DNA from: Panicum virgatum
Taxonomy: Eukaryota; Streptophyta; Magnoliopsida; Poales; Poaceae
Length of the DNA: 64,000 nt
Direction: 5' to 3'
Assembly (NCBI RefSeq): GCF_016808335.1
Contig: NC_053148.1
Location: forward strand, 45,276,930 to 45,340,929
Positions 13,301 through 22,484 of this stretch are shown piece by piece (the first letter of the stretch is position 1; every line of letters begins with the position of its first letter). The notes beneath the pieces were generated by a model that saw only the letters and a program-made list of their open reading frames with translations, ran no database searches and had not been told where the DNA came from. Position numbers and translations under genes: made by a program.

Positions 13301-13764
13301 GGCGAAGCAGGGGTCGTGGCTAGGATTGGAGGGGTTGGGAAGGTCGCTAGAGAGGTGGAGGAGCTTCGGGTGAAGTGGATTTGGAATTCGTGGAGCGGAG
13401 CTCGCGAATCGGGCCGACGAGCACGAGTTGCTTCAAACGCCGTCCATGGCGAACTCAGGGAGGAGAAGGAGAGGAGAGCGAGGCGTAGACGGAAAGTGAG
13501 GCAGGTGGTGGCTCGGGAAGGCGTCGTGGTCGACTTGGCGGCGTCACCGACGGCCAAGCAACGCGGCGATGCCCTCGACGGCCACGCACGGCTTCGGGAG
13601 CGTCGGTGCCATTACTGCGAACCGTGCGTCACCGGGAGAAACAGGGAGAAGGGAGATGAGAGCATGACATGTGGGGTCCACATGTAAGCTCCAATTTGGC
13701 TAAACTCCCTTAATCTTTGGGGAATTCGTAATTTTGATTTGAATTTGAAAATTGGATTGTTACA
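10386..13764 (-). repeat. 5' LTR of the gypsy element
   Basis: 3379 bp, starting and ending as the 3' LTR does. It is longer by a GT dinucleotide and extra bases in a G run. It would carry the element's promoter on the minus strand, but I did not identify a convincing TATA box. Confidence 0.95.
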
Positions 13765-13944
13765 TGCCCTGTGAGCTCGGATCCCGCAGGCGGCAGCTGA
13801 ACGACGCCGCCACCCCGCTGGCTCCTCTGCTGATCAATCGGAGGCTGAACATGATCCAGTCACTGCTGTAAGAGCGGTTCGGGTTGTAGGAGGCCTTGGG
13901 ATGGAATTCGATCCGATGGAATTCGATCCGCCAGTTGAGTCCAC
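13765..13944 (-). pseudogene. MATH-BTB copy 1: middle MATH piece
   Basis: In frame with the flanking pieces it encodes the central MATH strands, including a segment reading ASYNPNRSYSSDWIMFSLRL. It lies between the MULE-like insertion and the gypsy insertion. It contains the duplicated RIEFH codons. Confidence 0.8.
13901..13930 (-). repeat. 15-bp in-frame tandem duplication inside MATH
   Basis: Two exact copies of ATGGAATTCGATCCG lie side by side (13901-13915 and 13916-13930). On the coding strand they repeat the five codons for R-I-E-F-H, so the frame is kept. Confidence 0.9.
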
Positions 13945-14420
13945 CCAGGGTTTATCTTATATATCGGAGGTTGGTGATAAACGGAAATATCGGAATTCTA
14001 TCGGTGACAGAGAAATTTTTTCGGACAAAATTTAGAGAAAAAACTCTCATTTTGTGTAGAAATGAACATATATTTTTTTCAAACCATATAGCCTAAAAAA
14101 CTATACATAATAACGTAGAAAAATGAAAGAAAATAGCCGGTAGGGAGACATATCTACTACTACGTCGCTTCTCACTAGAATATGAATGATTGGATGGTGG
14201 AATAAAAGCAAATGAATGAATTAGGGTCTAAAGATGGTTACATGCTCTTTTTACTCATTATAGTGGGTAAAAAGTTTGTGCACAAGCTTGTGGGTTAGTC
14301 GAATGGAGTGTTAAATTTAAAACAATAATATTTTTAGATGATAAACTAATTTTATTGGGGCTCACCGGTAAAATAGAAATATCGGAATTATCGGAAATCT
14401 ATGGGTGATAAGGTGAACCA
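13945..14420. mobile_element. Non-autonomous MULE-like element inside MATH-BTB copy 1
   Basis: About 476 bp, AT-rich, non-coding, flanked by direct repeats TGAGTCCAC(C) at 13936 and 14421. A 9-10 bp target duplication suits Mutator-type elements. Its ends are imperfect inverted repeats (GGTTTATCTTAT on the left, GGTTCACCTTAT from the right on the other strand), with internal inverted motifs such as TATCGGAATT. Removal restores the MATH frame. The exact base at each end is ambiguous by one. Confidence 0.75.
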
Positions 14421-14550
14421 TGAGTCCACCGACGGCGCACTCTCTCGACGCGGTGTACCCTGGCTTCTCCTTGGTAGCTGCGAAGCCGCCGATCTTGAAC
14501 AGCTGCACGGAGCGCGCGGCTCCCGTGAGGTCGACGGAGGTGGGAAGCAT
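14421..14550 (-). pseudogene. MATH-BTB copy 1: N-terminal piece with start codon
   Basis: Starts at the ATG whose complement is at 14548-14550 and encodes 43 residues. These include the MATH opening VQLFKIGGFAATKEKPGYT, which matches the aligned part of copy 2 (VHLFKINGYSATR). The frame then runs into the MULE-like element. Confidence 0.8.
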
Positions 14551-15392
14551 GCTGGAGCAGCGCTGGACGACTCTGGAGCACGGCGGATATCGCGCGAGGA
14601 ACAGAACGTCGCGCGGCGGCGGCGGCGGCGGCGGTTTCTACGGACTGCGGATTGCGGAATGGGCTCCTGCAGGGAAACAACCGTTCGTGCACCACTTATT
14701 AACGCACGATAAGATCAGTCGTGGAGCATTTTATCGTATCTTCAGTTTTAACCCCCCTGAAATTGTGGAGCAAAAAGAGATCACCAACACGAAGGATCGG
14801 TTTCCAGGGCAACTGATGCCTTGCTGAAATAAGTTAATATGGGATGATTTGTTAATCGATAAATTAGCGTAACACGTGGGTTGATAAAAGTCAGTTATCG
14901 CCGATACACTATCAGTCGATAAAAGCGCACGTCGCACCATCAGTCGGTGATCCGAGTTTCTACGAAAGTCAGTCGTCATTTGTCCAGTCTCGTGCAAGAG
15001 CTCACCATGGTTAAGGTGCAAGACGCAGGGCGGCTCTATACCGTTCGACGTTCGCTAGGTCAGTCAGATTGAATGCCGCATATCGCCCTAGGTGCAAGAA
15101 GATGTTCGTTTGTTTGACTCCAAAATGACGGAGCTGACGCAACAGAGGCGAATCCGTGGCGAGTGTGCGCCGCCGCGGAGTCCTGATCGTCCCCCAGCAC
15201 GGGCTGTGATAATTGTCTGCCGTCTTCCTCGATCGACGGGCAGCTGCTGGGAGCAGATCGACTTGCTGTTTTTCTCCGGCTGGAAGACGCGGTGTCTGCT
15301 ATTCCGATCTGTAAGTTTGTGCTGATCGATTCTACGAGTTTGACAAGAATCCAAGTCGTCTACGACTTACTAGATTGATCTGAAATCCAATC
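14551..15392. other. Intergenic, 5' flank of MATH-BTB copy 1
   Basis: Contains the presumed minus-strand 5' UTR of copy 1 with a CGG microsatellite near 14618-14635. The rest shows short ORFs only and nothing I can identify. Confidence 0.4.
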
Positions 15393-15400
15393 TATAAATA
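15393..15400 (+). promoter_or_regulatory. TATA box candidate
   Basis: TATAAATA in the context CTATAAATAG, about 110 bp before the ATG of the small ORF. The telo-box-like AGGGTTTA motif follows at about 15414, a common pairing in plant promoters and 5' UTRs. Confidence 0.45.
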
Positions 15401-15503
15401 GAAGACGAAGCCTAGGGTTTATCCCTAATTGCTGGCAGCTATCTTGCATTGTGGTGCGTTTAGGGTTTGCGATCCCTAAAGATTACTGTCTCTTGGCCTG
15501 CTA

Positions 15504-15767
15504 GTGGTGATGGACGCCGGAGGAAGGTCGATGGGTGCTGCTGCGAAGGATATTGATGAACAGAAGAAGAATAAAAAATCGCTGAACGCTGGCATTGTTG
15601 ATCCAATTAAAGATCTGCCAAGGAACAGGATGATGCTTCTTGAATTGTTGGCTGATATTCATATGAAGAAGGAAGGTGACTCCCAAGCAGAGAGGTGCAG
15701 GCTTTCCTATCTTTCGGAGACTGACCTGACGAAGCTCATGGCGAGCCCTGTCAGAACTCGGAAGTAA
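15504..15767 (+). CDS. Small hypothetical protein, 87 aa
   Basis: Not recognised. The predicted protein is charged and lysine-rich at the N-terminus (DIDEQKKNKKS), then has a leucine-rich amphipathic segment (RNRMMLLELLADIHMKKE). No signal peptide or membrane segment is visible. In its favour are a TATA box and a telo-box-like motif at suitable distances upstream. Against it, a LINE endonuclease fragment begins about 160 bp downstream, so the ORF may belong to a degraded retroelement or a captured gene end. Met-3 is an alternative start. Confidence 0.35.
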   Translation: MVMDAGGRSMGAAAKDIDEQKKNKKSLNAGIVDPIKDLPRNRMMLLELLADIHMKKEGDSQAERCRLSYLSETDLTKLMASPVRTRK

Positions 15768-15923
15768 TGAGTGTTCAGTTTGGAACTGCCGAGAGGTGGT
15801 GGGGAAACTCCCGGATAGTTCAAGAATTGTGCGGCCTTGTAAAGTTGCTTCACCCTAAACTTAGTTTTTTTTGTCGGAAACAAGGATGCGTGTTAGTAGA
15901 GTGAGTAATTTAAGATAAGGGTT

Positions 15924-16080
15924 AGATTTTCGTAATTATCCTCCTGTTAGGAGTGATGGTCTTCGTGGTGGTTTGGCTTTGTTTTGGGATGAATCAATAA
16001 ATGTGTCCTGTTATATTGATGTTCTGGTCCGTAAGAAGTCGTCTGCTCTCCTTGGCGTGCATCCAATGCTGCATGCATGT
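15924..16080 (+). pseudogene. LINE (non-LTR retrotransposon) endonuclease fragment
   Basis: One open stretch encodes RSDGLRGGLALFWDESINV, which matches the conserved S-G-G-L-A-L-x-W segment of plant LINE apurinic endonuclease domains. Nothing of the reverse transcriptase is seen, so this is a short remnant. Confidence 0.6.
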
Positions 16081-16534
16081 CCTAGTAATAAACAAACTGA
16101 TCTCCCAAAACTAGACATGGTGATTAGAGATTGATTGAGCGAGTAATTAATGGAGAGTGAGAGGCCAGTGTCTGGCGTCGACAAGAGCTTGCCTACAATA
16201 AGCTAGGCCAATATGCAATTGTTGTTAAGTTGTTTAGATTTCTTCATGGCCCATGGGACAACTCCCCGTCGAATTTATTCAGTTAATCGGAAGCCTGTCG
16301 TTTGAGTCGGCAATCAAATTTCTCATGCGGACAATAAATTCGCCATGCCTAAAACTGACACCCAACTAGCTACAAGCAAAACAACCCACAAAGCATAGAG
16401 CTGAAATAACATCAGGCTCTAATCTCTATCTCTAAATCTCTAAACTTGGACCAAGCTCGAGCACCTCATTGAACCACATCATCTGTTTTTTTTTCTACCA
16501 TCGGATTTCGATGGGGCCATAAAAAATCTAGCAT
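16081..16534. other. Intergenic, no recognisable feature
   Basis: AT-rich sequence without a coding frame or clear repeat. It may include further decayed LINE sequence. Confidence 0.3.
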
Positions 16535-16863
16535 GGCCGTGTTTGGTTACTACATGATTTTTTTCGCGCACGTTTCCCGAAAAAAGAATCTCGTATGCAT
16601 GGAGTACTAAATGAAGTCTATTTGAAAAACTTTTTTAGGGATAAGTGTAACTTTTCGAGACAAATCTAATGACAGTAATTAATTGATGATTTGCTACAGT
16701 GATGCTGCAGTAATTACCCTCTAATAACGCAGTCAAAGGTCTTGTTAAATTCGTCTCGCGATTTACACGGAGGTTGTGCAGGTAGTTTTGTAATTAGACT
16801 TTATTTAATATTCTAAATTAGTAGTCAAAGATGAAAAAAAATTCCATGAAATCCTAACAAAGG
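16535..16863 (-). mobile_element. MITE, family of GGCCGTGTTTGGTT ends, copy A
   Basis: About 330 bp. It starts GGCCGTGTTTGGTT and is the reverse-complement relative of the copy at 23532, sharing blocks such as AATCGCGAGACGAAT and GACTACTAATTTAGA. Its far end (AACAAAGGCG) is a variant or worn terminus. Non-coding. Confidence 0.75.
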
Positions 16864-17940
16864 CGTTTCGAGAGCCGCCTCGAGCTCCGGCTCCCTCGAC
16901 CGATCGACCTGTAGCCGCTCCCGCGACTCGCAGCCGCACCACCGCACCGCCATGTGATGGCCTGACGAGCTCGCCGGCGGCGCTCGTCCAAGCCCAACCG
17001 GCAGTTGTGGCTAGGAGTCCCTAGCACCGGAGCTCCTCCAGTCCTCCGCTGTGCGCTCCAAGTTTGGGGGCCGTGCGCTCCGCGCGGGCAAGGAGTGAGT
17101 CGGCCGGAGACGCGCGTCTGAGGAACGAGGGGTGGCGGCCGCCCGTCCCGGAGGATCCCGTCGCTAGGAGAGTGCACACATGTGGCCAGAGGAAGGGTAA
17201 TTACCCTCGTCGTTGCTGACCTCTGCTCCTCCCTCCGGTCGTTTTCGATGCTCTGGAGGAGCCACGGTGTCCGCGCCAACGCTAAGCAGGCACACGCGAT
17301 GGAGCAGGCAAGCAGAGCCCACCCGCTTCGTAGAGCGCAGCCAACCATTGCTCCTACAGGCGGAGCGGGCGTCAACACCGCCGATGCCCAGCAGCTGCTC
17401 GACGAAATGCTTTCAAGGAAAGCTGGCTTATTGAACCAACGCTGGATCAAGACATCCCTCGGCTATGTCTTACTCGCATTCGATGAAGATTACTGCTGCT
17501 GCAAATCGTCTTCTCTGTAAGTAGTGTGTCGTTCCACGAAATTCTCTTAACTTTTTCTTGCCTAATATTTAATATCCAGACGCACGCAGCCTGTTGAAAT
17601 AATCAAATGTGCATATGCATGCATGTGCGGGCACGCGTGATGGACAAGCCAGGCTACGTACAGAGCATGGTCGCTTACTGGCTGGGGACCTTTAGGCGCA
17701 GCAGTTTGCGAACCATTGTATCTAACCATCTTGCTGCCATCTTAAGCAGGCTGAGATGCCCATGGTGTATACGTATTTGATGAAAATCAAATGCACTAGC
17801 GTGAACTAGCATACTCATAATCGTAATCATATTTTTACTAATGGCTGATGAATGCAACATACAAGCTCCAAGAGCTAATGGATAATGGTAACTACAAACA
17901 AATTATTACTTATTTCCTGAACCATGGCAACTATTATAAA
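16864..17940. other. GC-rich then AT-rich region, possible gene fragment
   Basis: Two overlapping frames on opposite strands cover 16864-17520. Neither shows a domain I recognise. The plus frame at 17182-17520 (112 codons) ends in a Cys-rich tail; a weak likeness to the leader part of organelle-targeted proteins is not enough for a call. I treat the open frames as GC-driven and leave the region unassigned. Confidence 0.3.
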
Positions 17941-17942
17941 GG

Positions 17943-17943
<1 letters not shown>

Positions 17944-18014
<71 letters not shown>
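17944..18014. repeat. (AT)n microsatellite
   Basis: About 35 uninterrupted AT units. The Tyr/Ile repeat ORFs here are artefacts of the repeat. Confidence 0.95.
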
Positions 18015-18016
<2 letters not shown>

Positions 18017-18593
18017 TACTACAGAAAAATTGAAACTGACGAGCCTAGCCTGGATTCAAATTATAATTTAAGCTACGGTACCAAAAAAAAGAATTTATAT
18101 TGCTGCAATCTATAGCTTCCTCTCTAGCTAGTTTATTAAACACAACAAATAGTCAATGCAAGCCACTGAGTTAATTTGGTTCAGCACTCGGCAGACATCT
18201 TGCCCATTTTTCATGTCTACTTTTTCACTAATTTTGCAATTCACTTGCAGAGCTGTTGCTGTTCCTCAATGCATGGTGTCACTCTGTCGCAGCTCAGAGA
18301 GCATGGATACAAAAGACAGGACCTCTTAAGCTCCCAACACAATCTATGATAAATATGTAAGGACGAAGACTCTGCATCTGTACTATATATCATAACTAAT
18401 ACTATATGACCTCTGAGTTTATGAGTCCTGATAGTCAGGTGGATTTTGAATGATTGTTTACCTCATATACCAGTAATCGATTCTGAAGAATGTATATGTT
18501 TCTAACATACTTTGGAATAAATAAAACCTGAACGTTGATTAATTTCCTCCATTGGTCTATAAAATTGTATGAACGTTCCCTACCTAACAGTCG
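18015..18593. other. Intergenic, no recognisable feature
   Basis: AT-rich sequence lacking a credible ORF. Confidence 0.3.
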
Positions 18594-18601
18594 ATCCTGC
18601 A

Positions 18602-18812
18602 CAGTGGCGGACCTAGAAATTTTTTGAAGCCCGGGCCACAATAGTGGTGCCCGTCTATACTTTGATTAATTTGTCCTTATTATATGCATAGCCAGCTATT
18701 TATCCTAAGTTTATGTTCATGGTATTCATTTGCATAGAGGTTGTGCACATATGCTGCTCCCAGGTGAGACCGGGCCAGTGCCCCGGGTGGCTGGGCGCTG
18801 GGTCCGCCAATG
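18602..18812. mobile_element. hAT-type MITE with exact 8-bp TSD
   Basis: 211 bp with ends CAGTGGCGGACC and GGTCCGCCAATG, which are inverted repeats with one mismatch. Both flanks carry ATCCTGCA (18594-18601 and 18813-18820). An 8-bp duplication with CAGTGGCGGA-like ends points to a non-autonomous hAT element. Confidence 0.88.
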
Positions 18813-18820
18813 ATCCTGCA

Positions 18821-19710
18821 TGAGTATACAATCCTTCACAAGAAAGAGTACCTGTTCAAATGTGGACAATCTCAACACAAGAAAGTTCAACAGGCCACTC
18901 ATCTGAAGCCCTACACTGAGAGAGAGAGTTCACCGTTAGCTATGACTCCGGCGGGAAAGGCCTTATCATACAAAACGTCAACGAGCGATATGAATAATGG
19001 ATACTTCTGACAAGTATACAGAAAAAACCAGCAGCAGCAGTCTCACAACTAAAACAAATCGCAAATAAACACCATAATGCCAAATAACGCTAACAAGTCA
19101 ACTATGTAGCCATAAAAACAGGCATTTGCACCAAGAATACACCATGGAATACAAATTTGAGGTATTGTCATAGCAAAGATCTTCCTCGCTTCCTCTTCTT
19201 TCACAATCTTCCTACAAAATGTAAGCCTTAACACCAATTTTCTTCTGCTACCTAGAAAAGAAATAGGATAAAAAAATAAGAGAGATGATAATATTCTTAC
19301 GATGAAAAGAGTATGGAAAGATTCAAATACTCTGCAAGATCAATGTTTAATTTCAATAATAAAAATATAGATATAAAGAGTTCGCCTCATGTGATGGCAG
19401 GCTCATGACAGCGCAGCAACGCCGCGCTTAGGCTTCTAGTAAGCACCCTCTAGTTCTTGAAAAGAAATTGCTACTTTTTTTTAGACCGTAGACCATTTGG
19501 CCCTGCTTTACTGAAAGCAAGAAATTGCTACTTTTGTTAGCTAATTTTTGTCTAAGAATCAGGAGCTGGCACTTATCAAGGTAAGACAGAGTACTTGAGA
19601 TCCTTGAGATATGACGGATAGGATCATGGGATGAAACAGTTTATTTCCCTTGGAAAATTTCCTGTTTCCTACCATCCCAGATCTTCCATAGGATACTGAG
19701 AAGCATGGGC

Positions 19711-19745
<35 letters not shown>

Positions 19746-20108
19746 CTTGATTCAGAGTTTCAGACTATGTTGAACCCTCTATATATCAAGACAGACTTTA
19801 AAAACTCAATAGGAAAAAGGAGAAACCTCAATGCAGAAACTCGTAGCTTTACTGGAAGTAGCTAAGATATTGATGCAGAGGAGATACAATACAAATGAAT
19901 ATACAGCACCACAAAATATTGCTGAATATATAGTACACAAAATATTGCGACTATTCTATTGATCCTTCATTTCTAGGTAGGTTGCCAGGTCGCGCTTTAG
20001 CTGCAGTGTAGCCTTTTCACTTTGGGAGGGTTGGTTTCACATCTCCGAAACCAATCCTTATTTGCATTTTAAACTCTTCTCCTCTTAGTGAAAAACATGA
20101 TCAGTGCT
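18821..20108. other. Intergenic, 3' side of MATH-BTB copy 2
   Basis: Holds the long G run described separately. The rest has no recognisable coding frame. The last part next to the stop codon is probably the 3' UTR of copy 2. Confidence 0.35.
19713..19745 (+). repeat. Poly-G tract of 33 bases
   Basis: An uninterrupted run of 33 G preceded by GGGCCC. Such a run can form G-quadruplexes and is hard to sequence, so its length should be taken as approximate. Confidence 0.9.
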
Positions 20109-21203
20109 TCAGTTCTTTCTTCCGTGCAACGCCCTGAGGAGGTCATTCATAACCATTGGGGAGCTTGCCATGACATGTTTGTAACCCTCAGTCTCCATGA
20201 CTTTATCAATGTTTGCAGCCATGAGCTCGATACACCGAGCCTTGAGCTTCGAACAACCGTGCTGCTCTGCCAGAGCCAGAGCTGCTGCTGCTGTCTCCAC
20301 GCTGGTGCCATCGCAGAGCTTGTCTTCGCACATCGATTTGAGCCTGTCAAGTCCATACATGTCCGCAGCAGCAAGCAGATGCAGAGCGATGATGATGCCA
20401 CCCTCCTGTTGCTCAAGTTCAGGCACCATGTCAGTGTAGATGAAACCAAGCATGGCTCTGAAAACCGCTGCCTTCATGTCCTTGATCTCGACGCGCTGCA
20501 AGCGAGCCTCCTTCATGTGGCCAAAGAATTGGGCCATGAACACCGGGGACCTTGATGCCAGTATGGCCTTGTGCGCCGCGAAGGACTCGCCGGACACCAC
20601 AAGCGTGACGTCCGATCCCGTCCCCTTGCGCAAGAGCTCACCAAGGTCATGGCCCAGGGACTGCGAGGCGCCGGAGTGCCTGGGCAGAACGTGAGCTGCT
20701 GCCGTGTCAGGTACAGGTAACTCATCTGTGATCACCGTGATGGTGCACTCCACGGTGAAAGAGTCTTCTTTGATAGTTTCTGACGCCTCCAGGGCACTTC
20801 TCCTCCGGAGCTGAAGCCATCCGGAGCTCTCCTTGGCGCGCTTGAACGCGTGGGACATGTGACACTCGACGGCACCGAGCCCCCCGTTCGCGTCTCTGGC
20901 ATACGCAACGGCGACGCGTCTCTGACTGGAGTTGGAAGCATCCACCAGGCGGCATTTGAGCGCCGCCTTGACGTCGTTCCGGCGCGGCGCGCCGAGGAGG
21001 ACGACCTTGAACGCGACCCAGTAGTTGCCGTCGACGACGAGGTTCGGGGTGTAGTGGACCTCCCACTCGTACCCGCCCACGGCCAGCCGCTTGGACGGCA
21101 GGGAGTCCGTCCTCCCCATGGATCTGGTGGCCGAGTAGCCGTTGATCTTGAACAGGTGAACGGCGCACTCGGCGTCGGTGAGGTTCGAGGACGACGCCCC
21201 CAT
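20109..21203 (-). CDS. MATH-BTB protein, copy 2 (intact)
   Basis: 364 residues, the usual length for the grass family, in one coding exon. MATH spans about 12-155 (VHLFKINGYSATR, GGYEWEVHYTPN, DSFTVECTITV). BTB spans about 187-292 (GSDVTLVVSGESFAAHKAIL, SRSPVFMAQFFGHMKE, FIYTDMVPELE). A BACK-like tail covers 293-364 (ALAEQHGCSKLKARC). Proteins of this type bring substrates bound by MATH to a CUL3-RBX1 ubiquitin ligase through BTB, in cytosol or nucleus; the substrate here is unknown. The first methionine is chosen because it opens the MATH leader and lies 16 nt after a good splice acceptor. No frameshift, stop or insertion is seen, so this is the only intact member of the three. Confidence 0.93.
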   Translation of the reverse strand: MGASSSNLTDAECAVHLFKINGYSATRSMGRTDSLPSKRLAVGGYEWEVHYTPNLVVDGNYWVAFKVVLLGAPRRNDVKAALKCRLVDASNSSQRRVAVAYARDANGGLGAVECHMSHAFKRAKESSGWLQLRRRSALEASETIKEDSFTVECTITVITDELPVPDTAAAHVLPRHSGASQSLGHDLGELLRKGTGSDVTLVVSGESFAAHKAILASRSPVFMAQFFGHMKEARLQRVEIKDMKAAVFRAMLGFIYTDMVPELEQQEGGIIIALHLLAAADMYGLDRLKSMCEDKLCDGTSVETAAAALALAEQHGCSKLKARCIELMAANIDKVMETEGYKHVMASSPMVMNDLLRALHGRKN

Positions 21204-21219
21204 GGATGGGCTGCTGCTA

Positions 21220-21492
21220 CTGTGCGGGCGAGACGATCAGATGTCAGTGTGGAATTCCGACAGTGTCAAGCTCACATAAACACAGGCTAAGAAAGAAGGC
21301 TTCCTATTCCTATGACGGAGAAAGACCCAGAAAAAATGTAGTTCAATCTGAAAAGATTTCAAGTTGATCGCTTTCAACTTGAACCGCACAATCTGAAGGG
21401 AAAAAGCATAATTGAAGTAGAAAAATCTAAAATGTTTAAGAAAAGGAACAAAAACATAATTGAAGTAGAAAAATCTGAGGCTTGGGCGTTAC
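21220..21492 (-). other. Probable 5'-UTR intron of MATH-BTB copy 2
   Basis: On the minus strand a donor GTGGAG/GTAACG and an acceptor CGCACAG/TAGCAG bound 273 bp that are more AT-rich than the sequence on either side. The acceptor is 16 nt before the ATG. The leader exon would lie at 21493 to about 21680. This is inferred from splice consensus only. Confidence 0.45.
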
Positions 21493-21699
21493 CTCCACCC
21501 TCTCCGGCGGGGGCGAGGACTGGACCGGCGGTGAGATTGGCGGGCGGGCGGCCTCGCAGGCGCGCTTGGCTGGTGAGGAAGCCGGCGCACACGATTCACG
21601 TCTCGATTGGGTCGTGGTCGTCAACTCGTCGTCAATGGGGAAAGTGAAAGGAGGGGGAGACGACTGACAAGGAGTCGAGGAGAGGGATAGTCAAGAGTG

Positions 21700-21880
21700 C
21701 GCCTCTACAGCTCTACTTCGGACGCGGGTCCCATACCATTTCATTCTGTCGCGCGTCTGCCGCAAACAGTTCATTTCCAATTTTATATTACTCCTAACTA
21801 GTACTAGCGAAGGATAAAAAAAATATAAAAATAGTAGAGACGAAAAAGAATGCATGCAGCCAAAAAATACTTGGTACTCC
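21700..21880. other. Presumed promoter region of MATH-BTB copy 2
   Basis: Upstream sequence on the minus strand. I see no clear TATA box at the expected distance. Confidence 0.25.
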
Positions 21881-22108
21881 GGTGCTGTTTAGTTCCTAAA
21901 AATTTTCAACATTCTCCGTCACATCGAATTTTTGGACACATATATAAAGCATTAAATATTATTTTAAAAAAATAACTAGTTACACAGTTTAGCTGTAAAT
22001 AATGAGATGAATTTTTTGAGCATAATTAGTCTATGATTGGACACAAGTTACTAAATAAAAACGAAAGTGGTACAGTAAAACCTTAAAAAATCACCAACTA
22101 AACACGCC
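21881..22108. mobile_element. MITE with GGTGCTGTTTAGTT / AACTAAACACGCC ends
   Basis: About 228 bp, AT-rich, with imperfect terminal inverted repeats of about 14 bp. It is a common grass MITE type lying about 700 bp upstream of copy 2. I could not fix the target duplication. Confidence 0.65.
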
Positions 22109-22240
22109 CTCTATGGTATGTACATACATAGCAAATATTCTAATTTTAGTTTAATTTTAGAACGGAGGGATGTACATGCATGCTTATGTTGAAGGATAGC
22201 ACATGGCTAGCCAGTAGCACTGGATTTTCATAATTAGAGA

Positions 22241-22484
22241 TCTCCAACTGACTACCGATAACAAATTTATCAAAAGGACATATAGGATAATCTCACATAC
22301 TATTGGTATATGCTTTTTTATTCAACTCCTCTAGTACCTATATCTCATTACTAATAAAAATATCTCCAACAGACTACCGATAACAAATCTCTCAAAAGTT
22401 CATATAGGGTAATCTACTACTATTGGTATTTGCTTTTTTAGTCAACTTCTCTAGCATATTAACTATATCTCATTACTAATATCT
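22241..22484. repeat. Tandem duplication, period about 122 bp
   Basis: Two diverged units (22241 and 22363) share TCTCCAAC-GACTACCGATAACAAAT at the start, TACTATTGGTAT in the middle and TATATCTCATTACTAATA at the end. Related sequence (TCC-GCAGACTACC in reverse) occurs near 45500, so the unit belongs to a dispersed repeat. Confidence 0.8.

Larger units (their letters stand above)
1120..13764 (-). mobile_element. Full-length Ty3/gypsy chromovirus-type LTR retrotransposon (Tekay/Del-like)
   Basis: A complete 12,645-bp element on the minus strand, with two 3.4 kb LTRs, a tRNA-iMet primer site, a 1.3 kb leader, gag, pol and a polypurine tract. It is flanked by the 5-bp target duplication TGCCC (1115-1119 and 13765-13769). 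The pol order PR-RT-RH-IN is that of Ty3/gypsy. The C-terminal chromodomain-like segment after integrase and the long LTRs suggest the Tekay/Del chromovirus lineage; the lineage name is inference. The LTRs are nearly identical, so the insertion is recent. Two coding defects are visible: a UAG between gag and pol, and a Glu in place of the second RT active-site Asp. Confidence 0.95.
330..14550 (-). pseudogene. MATH-BTB protein gene, copy 1, split by two transposon insertions
   Basis: Members of this family are substrate adaptors of CUL3 E3 ubiquitin ligases: MATH binds the target and BTB binds the cullin. The gene lies in three pieces: N-terminal MATH at 14550-14421, more MATH at 13944-13765, and the MATH end, BTB and C-terminal region at 1119-330. 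A MULE-like element separates the first two pieces and a gypsy retrotransposon separates the last two. Counting each target duplication once, the pieces sum to 1086 nt, or 361 codons plus stop, with both junctions in frame; this length is normal for the family (copy 2 has 364). I see no other stop or frameshift. A 15-bp tandem duplication adds five residues in MATH. As assembled the gene cannot give a normal protein unless about 13 kb is spliced out. An empty allele may exist in other accessions. Confidence 0.85.

Noticed and set aside
16854..17450. 198-codon minus ORF
   Set aside because: No domain, no sensible start context, overlaps a MITE end and a plus-strand frame. GC effect is the simplest reading.
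17848..18115. ORFs with long Ile/Tyr repeats
   Set aside because: Produced by the AT microsatellite; the same applies at 61552-61810.
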